In this document: positions 58,021-64,000 of the stretch, in pieces
Layout of the letters: each line of letters starts with the position of its first letter
Numbering within the stretch: the stretch's first letter is position 1
Assembly: GCF_037201975.1 (NCBI RefSeq)
Contig: NZ_CP147520.1
Location: 310,001-374,000, forward strand
Direction of reading: 5' to 3'
DNA length: 64,000 nucleotides
Source: Streptomyces sp. TG1A-60
GTDB taxonomy: Bacteria; Actinomycetota; Actinomycetes; Streptomycetales; Streptomycetaceae
Position numbers and translations under genes: made by a program
The notes under the pieces: generated by a model
Seen by the model: the letters and a program-made list of their open reading frames with translations, nothing else
What the model was told of the DNA's origin: nothing
Databases searched by the model: none

Positions 58021-58614
58021 ATGCCCATTCCGCTCATACCGGTTTGCGCCCGGTTGACCACCCGGTGCCTGACGGTGGCCGCCGTGAGCGCTGCCACCCT
58101 TCTGGCAGCCGTCCCCGCAGCGAACGCGTCCTCGCCCGCCGACCTCGCCGGATCGGCCCCGGCAGACACCACGAGCCGTTCGTCGGTGAGCCGTAGCTTC
58201 ACGTTGCCCAAGGGCACCACACGGGCCAGCCTGTCCCTGGGCTCCTTCGAGGCCCAGGTGGTCAAGGCGTCCCAGTACACGATCACTTGCACCCTCACGG
58301 TCTATACGCCGTGGTACGTGTCCCTGGGTATGCCTCCGAGGATTGCTACGCAGGCCGAAACCCAGTGCGATTCGTGGGTGGACTCGCTCAGTATCAGAGT
58401 TGAGCTCACCCGCAACGGGGCAACGGCCGCCGTAAGCGACCACCAGAACTTCTTCTCTTCCTCCATCTCGACCGGTACGTCCGCCCTGTGTGCCGAAGGA
58501 TCGTGGGTCGCCGAAGCGGACGGCGACATCGCCTACCCGCCCCTGTTCTGGCCGCCGACGGCTGACCTCTCTGTGGGAAGTCACACCCTGCCGATCAGCA
58601 CCTGCTTGAACTAG
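58021..58614 (+). CDS. Secreted protein of unknown function
   Basis: 197 residues. N-terminal signal peptide ('LTVAAVSAATLLAAVPAANA', cleavage after ANA). Mature part has four cysteines ('YTITCTLTVYTPW', 'ETQCDSWVD', 'SALCAEGSW', 'ISTCLN') that could form two disulphides, in a beta-rich background. ATG 58021 follows GAAGGGA. No family recognised. Confidence 0.8.
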   Translation: MPIPLIPVCARLTTRCLTVAAVSAATLLAAVPAANASSPADLAGSAPADTTSRSSVSRSFTLPKGTTRASLSLGSFEAQVVKASQYTITCTLTVYTPWYVSLGMPPRIATQAETQCDSWVDSLSIRVELTRNGATAAVSDHQNFFSSSISTGTSALCAEGSWVAEADGDIAYPPLFWPPTADLSVGSHTLPISTCLN

Positions 58615-58692
58615 CGACTAGTACTCCAGCAGTACTTCGTGGCTTGACCTGAGGGAACGTCGAGCGGTGGGAGTGTAGCGGTCAGTGTGCCG

Positions 58693-59157
58693 TCATCGAC
58701 GGCTTCTGCCCGCCCATCCCTCGAAGGAGTGCCCGCGACGGCGATAGTGGCAGCGGCGGGCCACCGCTTGCCGTCGGCGGCGCCAACGCGACCGACTCAG
58801 CGCGCGGGTGCGGGCACGGGGGACTCGGGGCGCGTGAGCTGCCAGGAGTCTCCGCACTTCTGCCACAGTGAGCCCGATGACCTCGGCATCCTCACCGGTG
58901 GATCCCCCTTTTCGGCTGCTTGCGCGCTTATCGCGGCGAGGAAGGCGTGGGCGAGCATGGCGAGTGTGACGTGCCGGTACCAGCCCACGTAGCGACGGAC
59001 TTCGTACTGGTCCAGGCCGCACTCGTTCTTCGCTGCCTGGAAACACTCCTCGATCGCCCAGCGGAACCCGCGGCCAGATGGTGTCCCGCCGAGTGGTGTA
59101 GCAGCGATCTCTGCGTAGCCCCTGGTCATGGGGCGGCCATCGCGCAACTCTCCGAGT
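58693..59157 (-). pseudogene. IS701-family transposase, C-terminal remnant
   Basis: 'RWAIEECFQAAKNECGLDQY', 'WYRHVTLAMLAHAFLAA' and, after a frame change near 58905, 'GLTVAEVRRLLAAHAPR' and 'HYRRRGHS' are the C-terminus of IS701 transposases. The 5' part is cut by the IS256-type element at about 59158. Confidence 0.78.
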
Positions 59158-59188
59158 AGTGAAGCTCGTTGAAACGAGAGGTGACGCG

Positions 59189-60337
59189 ATGGCCTTGTCC
59201 CAGCATGACTTACTCCGCCTGATGGAGTCACTGCGTACGGCGGACGGAATCGAGTTGATCAGGGCCCTGGCCCAGAGGATCCTGCAGGAACTCATCGAAG
59301 CCGAAGCCACCGCCCACATCGGCGCCGAGCCCGGCGAGCACACCGGGACCCGCACCACGATGCGCAACGGGCACCGGGAGAAGGTACTGACCACGCAGGC
59401 CGGGGACCTGGACCTGGCGATCCCCAAGGTCCGCACCGGGTCCTTCTTCCTCTCCCTGCTGGAACGCCGGCGCCGCATCGACCAGGCCCTCTACGCCGTC
59501 ATCATGGAGGCATACGTGCAGGGCGTGTCCACACGCAGCGTGGACGACCTGGTCAAGGCCCTAGGCGGCGACACCGGCATCTCCAAGAGCGAAGTCTCCA
59601 GGATCTGCGGCGACCTCGACACTGAACTGAGCGTGTTCCGCACCCGCCCCCTGGACCACATCCGCTTCCCCTACATCTACCTGGACGCCACCTACTGCAA
59701 GGCCCGGGTGAACCACCAGATCGTCTCCCAGGCCGTGGTCATCGCCACCGGCATCACCGAGGACGGCGGACGCGAGGTCCTCGGGCTGATGGTCGGCGAC
59801 AGCGAGACCGAAGTCTTCTGGAGCGAGTTCCTGCGCTCCTTACGCGAGCGGGGCCTGACCGGGGTCCGCCTGGTCATCGCCGACCACCACTCCGGCCTGG
59901 TCAAGGCCGTCCGCAAGGTCACGCTCGGCGCCGCCTACCAGCGCTGTCGCGTTCATTTCCTGCGCAACGTCTTCGCGGTGATCCCCAAGGACGCCTCCGA
60001 GATGGTGGCCGCGACCATCCGCACGGTCTTCGCCCAGCCCACCGCCGAGGCCGTCCGCGCCCAGCTCGACACCGTCGCCGACGCTTTCGGCAAGCAGTTT
60101 CCCAAGGTGAAGGAGATGCTCCTGGACGCCAAGGAAGAGCTGACAGCCTTCGCCGACTTCCCCCACCAGCACTGGAAGAAGATCCAGTCGACCAACCCGC
60201 TGGAGCGCTTAAATCGTGAGGTCAAACGCCGGGCCGACGTCGTCCAGGTCTTCCCCGACGATGCCGCCGTCGAACGCCTCGCCACCGCCGTCCTGGGGTG
60301 TGTCAATTTAACGGCCCTGTCTCATATTCGGTGGTGA
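59189..60337 (+). pseudogene. IS256-family transposase, C-terminus cut
   Basis: From ATG 59189 (GAGAGGTG site): 'ATAHIGAEPGEHTGTRTTMR', DDE residues in 'YLDATYCKA', 'VIADHHSGL' and 'STNPLERLNREVK'. After 'VERLATAVL' (60296) the sequence departs into GCVNLTALSHIRW and stops, so about 25 residues are missing. Probably inactive. Unrelated in sequence to the copy at 44,936. Confidence 0.82.
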
Positions 60338-61102
60338 CGACATGCGCATGCTCATGCCATAACTCAAGCGAACCCCGAACCTCTGACAGGCAGCGATGCC
60401 CCAACGTCACACCATCGAACGACGACAAGACCGACAGAACGCCACATCCCGCACTCTCAGGTCCCCGCCCCGTCGCTTTGTGCGTAGCCCCTTCGGACGC
60501 CTACACGGCGTCGACCTCTCGGCTCAGCGGCCGTCATCCTGCCACGGACCAGGCTGCCTCCGCACGCGATCACCGAGAGCCCCCACCATGTCAGGTAGAC
60601 GTCTTCGCCCCACGCCATACTCAAGGCGATACGACAAAATCGCCGCCGGTTCCCAGGCAGAGTCCTCCGAGAATCGGCGAACTCGTCCGTTCCCGGTCTC
60701 CGGCGACTCTATGATCAACGCGGCCATCTGCGACGGAGACATCGTGACCGTACGGCACCAGGTCGCGCCGACCACGGAGACATCGTCGCCGCGCTCCTGG
60801 AAGACGAGGCCACCGTCAAGGTGCTGCGCCGACAGGACGGGGACTGTGAAACGCTTGGCCCGAACGTTCGGTGTAACTCCTGATCAAGGATGATGCACCG
60901 ACTCCTTCTGGGTCCGCCAGCTCGGCCATGTACTGGTTGAGGCGTTGTCGTGCCCCAAGGCGGACAACTCGGCCGCCCGTGTCCGGATGCGCTCGTGTCA
61001 CGCCCGTCGCTTCGCGGTCAGTCCGCCCCCTGGCGGATACCTCATGCAACCTACCGGCCGCGGCAATCACCACCTGCCAGCTACGACATCACGCCAACAA
61101 AG
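60338..61102. other. 765-base degenerate region
   Basis: Besides the LexA-like fragment (listed), a 30-base stretch near 60,920-60,945 encodes, on the minus strand, NQYMAELA, a scrap of an IS256 transposase like that at 44,936. The rest is featureless. Confidence 0.5.
60640..60852 (+). pseudogene. LexA-like (S24) peptidase fragment
   Basis: 'VSGDSMINAAICDGDIVTVR' is the LexA catalytic-serine segment. After a frame change near 60,770 the other frame reads 'GDIVAALLEDEATVKVLRRQ', which carries the catalytic lysine. No HTH domain precedes it. Dead remnant of a LexA-type regulator. Confidence 0.7.
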
Positions 61103-62104
61103 TCAGTGGAAGGTATTGGGGGCGTTTCGGACGGGCACGGGCCCGGGGCTGGTCCGGTGCCCGGTCAAGCGCGGTGAGCGGGCCGGCGCCGCGTATGCGA
61201 GGTGCACGAGCCTGGACTGTTCCTGACGCATGTGCATGAGCGACTCGAGGATGTACCCCACGAGCAGGACGAGCGCCGCGATCGTCATGATCGCGGCTGC
61301 GAGGATCGCCGTGGGGATGCGCGGCACGGTGCCCGTGCTGATGAAGTCGGCGATGACGGGGGCGCCGAGGATGACCGACACGAGGGCCAGCAGACCCGCG
61401 ACCACCGTGTGGACGAGCGAGGGCCGCTCGCGCCGGGCGAGATCGAGGATGACCCGCAGGATGCGCCAGCCGTCCCGGCATGTGCGCAGTTTGCTCTCGC
61501 CTCCCTCGGGTCTGACCCGGTAGTCCACCACCACCTCCGCCGTCGGCAGCCGGAGGTGGAGTGCGTGGATGGTCATCTCGGTCTCGGTCTCGAACTCGCG
61601 GGCCAGCGCGGGGAAGGATTTGACGAAGCGTCGCGAGAAGACCCGGTAGCCACTGAGCATGTCGGTCACGTCGTTGCCGAACAGGGACCGCACCGCACCT
61701 GTGAGCAGCTTGTTGCCGATCGCGTGCCCGGCCCGGTACGCGGCACTGACCGTCTCCCGGCGGGCGCCGACCACCTGGTCGTACGGCCCCTCGAAGAGCA
61801 GGTCCACCATGTCACGGGCACGGGACGCGTCGTAGGTGTCGTCACCGTCGACGATGAGCAGGGCGTCGGCATCGACATCGGCGAAGGCCCGCCGGATGAC
61901 ATTGCCCTTTCCCTTGCGCGGCTCTTCCCGGACGATCGCACCCGCCTCGCGGGCGACCTCCACCGTGCGGTCCGTCGAGACGTTGTCGTACACGTAGATG
62001 TCGGCCTCGGGGAGCGCCGCCCTCAGGTCGCGCACCACCTTGCCGACAGCCGCCTCCTCGTTGTGACACGGCACGACACACGCGATCGTCGGTTCCACGG
62101 CCAC
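61103..62104 (-). CDS. Family 2 glycosyltransferase with C-terminal membrane helices (GtrB-like)
   Basis: 333 residues. GT-A fold: 'VVPCHNEEAAVGKVVRDL', DxD-type 'LIVDGDDTYD', 'MLSGYRVFSRRFVKSF' and 'VDYRVRPEGGESKLRT', with two C-terminal membrane segments ('VVAGLLALVSVILGAPVIA', 'IMTIAALVLLVGYILES'). Start is GTG 62104, or GTG 62098 with better ribosome-site spacing. It probably loads a sugar onto polyprenyl phosphate. Confidence 0.9.
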   Translation of the reverse strand: MAVEPTIACVVPCHNEEAAVGKVVRDLRAALPEADIYVYDNVSTDRTVEVAREAGAIVREEPRKGKGNVIRRAFADVDADALLIVDGDDTYDASRARDMVDLLFEGPYDQVVGARRETVSAAYRAGHAIGNKLLTGAVRSLFGNDVTDMLSGYRVFSRRFVKSFPALAREFETETEMTIHALHLRLPTAEVVVDYRVRPEGGESKLRTCRDGWRILRVILDLARRERPSLVHTVVAGLLALVSVILGAPVIADFISTGTVPRIPTAILAAAIMTIAALVLLVGYILESLMHMRQEQSRLVHLAYAAPARSPRLTGHRTSPGPVPVRNAPNTFH

Positions 62105-62197
62105 TCCTTACCGAACCATCGCCGAATTACGAGAGGAAATAATGTGAGAGGGGCGCGTCCGGGGCGTGAGGACGCGCCGTGTCGATACTCTCGCCGT

Positions 62198-62668
62198 GTG
62201 CCGGTCCTCGCATCTGTGACGCTGCGTCTGCGTGACGCCGTCAGGGGCGTCTGGCACGAGGCCGCCAAGTTCGGGGCTGTCGGGGCGCTGGCCTTCATTG
62301 TGGACAACGGCGGTTACAACCTGCTGGTCTTCGGTCTCCCCGGCGGCGCGGAGGGTGGAGTGATGCGGGCCGCCCCAGTCCAGGCGTCCGTCCTCGCGAC
62401 GGGCGGTGCGACGCTGTTCAGCTGGGTGGGGAACCGCTACTGGACATACCGCCAACGGCATCGCGAGAAGGTTACCCAGGAACTGGCCCTGTTCCTGGTT
62501 GCGAACATCCTCGGTGTCGCCATCACAGCGGGCACGGTCTTTGCCTCACGGCACCTGCTCGGGCTGGAGTCGGTACTCAGCGACAATGCCGCCCGCCTCT
62601 TCGGCTGGGTCCTCGCCACCCTGTTCCGCTTCTTCGCCTACCGGCGCTACGTCTTCGTCGCGCCCTGA
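62198..62668 (+). CDS. GtrA-family membrane protein
   Basis: 156 residues with four membrane segments. 'FGAVGALAFIVDNGGYNLL', 'FSWVGNRYWTYR' and 'FFAYRRYVF' are the GtrA signature. GtrA proteins are thought to flip polyprenyl-phosphate sugars. GTG 62198, divergent from the GT2 across 93 bases. Confidence 0.9.
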   Translation: MPVLASVTLRLRDAVRGVWHEAAKFGAVGALAFIVDNGGYNLLVFGLPGGAEGGVMRAAPVQASVLATGGATLFSWVGNRYWTYRQRHREKVTQELALFLVANILGVAITAGTVFASRHLLGLESVLSDNAARLFGWVLATLFRFFAYRRYVFVAP

Positions 62669-62705
62669 TCCGTGCGGTGCCGTAGACACTGTTAGCATCC
62701 GCCAT

Positions 62706-64000
62706 ATGGGACAAAAAGCATGGATTCAGGGTGAAAAGCTCTGGGTCTGGGGTCTGGGTGCTGTTGCCGCGGTGTGTTGCCTGGCCACCACCGCCGTCTT
62801 CGCCCCGGGGTACATGAGTCCCGACAGCATCGACCAGTTGCAGCAAGCCATGGGCAGGACGCCGCTGACCGACTGGCACCCGCCCGTGCTGAGCCTGGTG
62901 TGGCGTGCGCTCATCGCGGTCACCGGCATGCCCGCGTCCTTGGCCGCCCTGCAGTCCGTCATCTTCTGGGGCGCCTTGTGGGGGGTGGCCTGGTGCGTCT
63001 GGGACCTGACCGCGAGCCGTGCCGGTTCGCTCGCCGTCCTCGGTCTTGGGCTGACTCCCCCCGTCGTGACGTTCCTCGGCGTGGTGTGGAAGGACGTCCA
63101 CGCAGCCATCGCACTGCTCGCCGCCTGCGCGGTGGCGCTCGTGGGGCTGCGACTGCGAGACAGTCGCCCTCCCACCGCGATGCGCTGGGCTCTGCTCTGG
63201 CTGGGCGTGCTCTTCCTCGCCTACGCCATCCTCGTGCGCAAGAACGCGTTCTTCGCCGCGATTCCGGTGTTCGCCCTGCTCGTCCTCGCCCTGTGGCGGA
63301 CCCCCGGGCGCCGCACCTGGGCCACATGCACAGCGGCACTCGTAGCCGGCCTCGTCCTGCCCGCCGCCGCGATCTCCTGGATCGCACAGCCCGTACAGAC
63401 GAAACAGGGCGCACAGATCATGCTCGACGACCTGGTCCACGTTCTTACCGTGGAGGAACTGAGGTCGGCGAACGTACCGCCGGACCTTCGCAACCGCCTC
63501 GTGGCCGCTGCGGAGGAGTGTGACCGCATGGGCGCCCTGTCGGACGCCTACTGGGCCTGCTACGAACGCCCGGCGGACGGGTTGATCGGGGACTCCGGCC
63601 ATATCACGTCCCTGTGGCTACGTGAGATGAGCGGACACGTCCCCGGCTATCTCCAGTACCGGCTGAGGCTCTTCACAGGCCTGCTTTTCGAGACCGGCTA
63701 CCCGTACCAGTCAGGGGTCTGGAGTAACGACCTGGGAATGGAGGTGGCCCACCCCTGGCTGGAAGGCACGCTCGAGTCGTACGTCAGCGGCGCGGTCACG
63801 GATCTGCGGCCGCTCTTTCGGGGGTGGTTCTGGCTTGCCGCGGCGCTCGTGCTCGCCGTCCGTCCGGGCAGGGGGACGTTCTGCCTGCCGATCCGGGCGC
63901 TGGGCATCAGCTCGGCCGTCTACATCCTCGGCTACCTGCCCATCATGCCGGCGACGAACTACCGCTACATCTACTGGCCGGCCCTCGCCTGCACGCTCGG
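62706..64000 (+). CDS. GT-C-type integral membrane protein (runs off window)
   Basis: 431 residues visible from ATG 62706, open to the window edge. The first loop after helix 1 holds acidic 'YMSPDSIDQLQQ' and 'TDWHPPVLS', as in GT-C glycosyltransferases; at least eight hydrophobic segments follow. It probably transfers the sugar from the lipid carrier outside the membrane. Completes a GT2-GtrA-GT-C set. Confidence 0.8.
   Translation, partial: MGQKAWIQGEKLWVWGLGAVAAVCCLATTAVFAPGYMSPDSIDQLQQAMGRTPLTDWHPPVLSLVWRALIAVTGMPASLAALQSVIFWGALWGVAWCVWDLTASRAGSLAVLGLGLTPPVVTFLGVVWKDVHAAIALLAACAVALVGLRLRDSRPPTAMRWALLWLGVLFLAYAILVRKNAFFAAIPVFALLVLALWRTPGRRTWATCTAALVAGLVLPAAAISWIAQPVQTKQGAQIMLDDLVHVLTVEELRSANVPPDLRNRLVAAAEECDRMGALSDAYWACYERPADGLIGDSGHITSLWLREMSGHVPGYLQYRLRLFTGLLFETGYPYQSGVWSNDLGMEVAHPWLEGTLESYVSGAVTDLRPLFRGWFWLAAALVLAVRPGRGTFCLPIRALGISSAVYILGYLPIMPATNYRYIYWPALACTL

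Overview
The window is high-GC DNA from an actinomycete, almost certainly Streptomyces or a close relative. The grounds are strong third-position GC bias, many GTG starts, actinobacterial lipobox signals, SAV_2336-type and VMAP-type proteins, and several IS families common in Streptomyces. No rRNA, tRNA or CRISPR array was seen.

Region 1 (1-28,900) is a catabolic island of divergent operons. It holds a 2-oxoacid dehydrogenase (E1 alpha, E1 beta, E2), two Rieske oxygenase alpha subunits, a plant-type [2Fe-2S] ferredoxin, a phthalate-dioxygenase-type reductase, two SDRs, a Zn-alcohol dehydrogenase, a ribose-type ABC importer, an acyl-CoA ligase, an acyl-CoA dehydrogenase, a thiolase, a 3-hydroxyacyl-CoA dehydrogenase and a fused acyl-CoA mutase of the IcmF type. 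Read together: uptake, Rieske hydroxylation, oxidation, CoA activation, beta-oxidation and carbon-skeleton rearrangement of an unknown, probably branched substrate. It ends in a decayed stretch (28,900-31,250) with two broken genes (alpha/beta hydrolase, 3-hydroxyisobutyryl-CoA hydrolase) around an intact PaaI thioesterase and an HxlR regulator.

Region 2 (31,495-35,055) has a two-gene ABC transporter converging on a 688-residue protein that joins an N-terminal polyprenyl diphosphate synthase to a C-terminal class I terpene synthase. This is the most unusual single gene in the window.

Region 3 (35,280-46,000) is a graveyard of mobile elements: an IS5-like element, a group II intron remnant with a recognisable domain V, an IS3-type element with a slippery heptamer, an IS with long terminal repeats and a passenger gene, and an internally deleted IS256 relative. 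Between them lie exported lipoproteins and gene fragments.

Region 4 (46,215-56,996) is a large NTP-dependent conflict or immunity system of the vWA-MoxR-VMAP class: VMAP protein, MoxR AAA+ ATPase, vWA protein with a degenerate NB-ARC-like module, and a 1,499-residue caspase-NTPase-WD40 protein, faced by a convergent alpha/beta hydrolase.

Region 5 (57,000-64,000) has a secreted protein, IS701 and IS256 remnants, a LexA-like fragment, and a three-gene Gtr-like glycosylation set (GT2, GtrA, GT-C type membrane protein running off the end).

A caution applies to the whole window. Seven otherwise well-conserved genes carry eight one-base frame breaks, nearly all in short G/C runs (Rieske 2, alcohol dehydrogenase twice, thiolase, IcmF, VMAP, vWA protein, terminal hydrolase). 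I read these mainly as sequencing or assembly errors and describe the reconstructed proteins.
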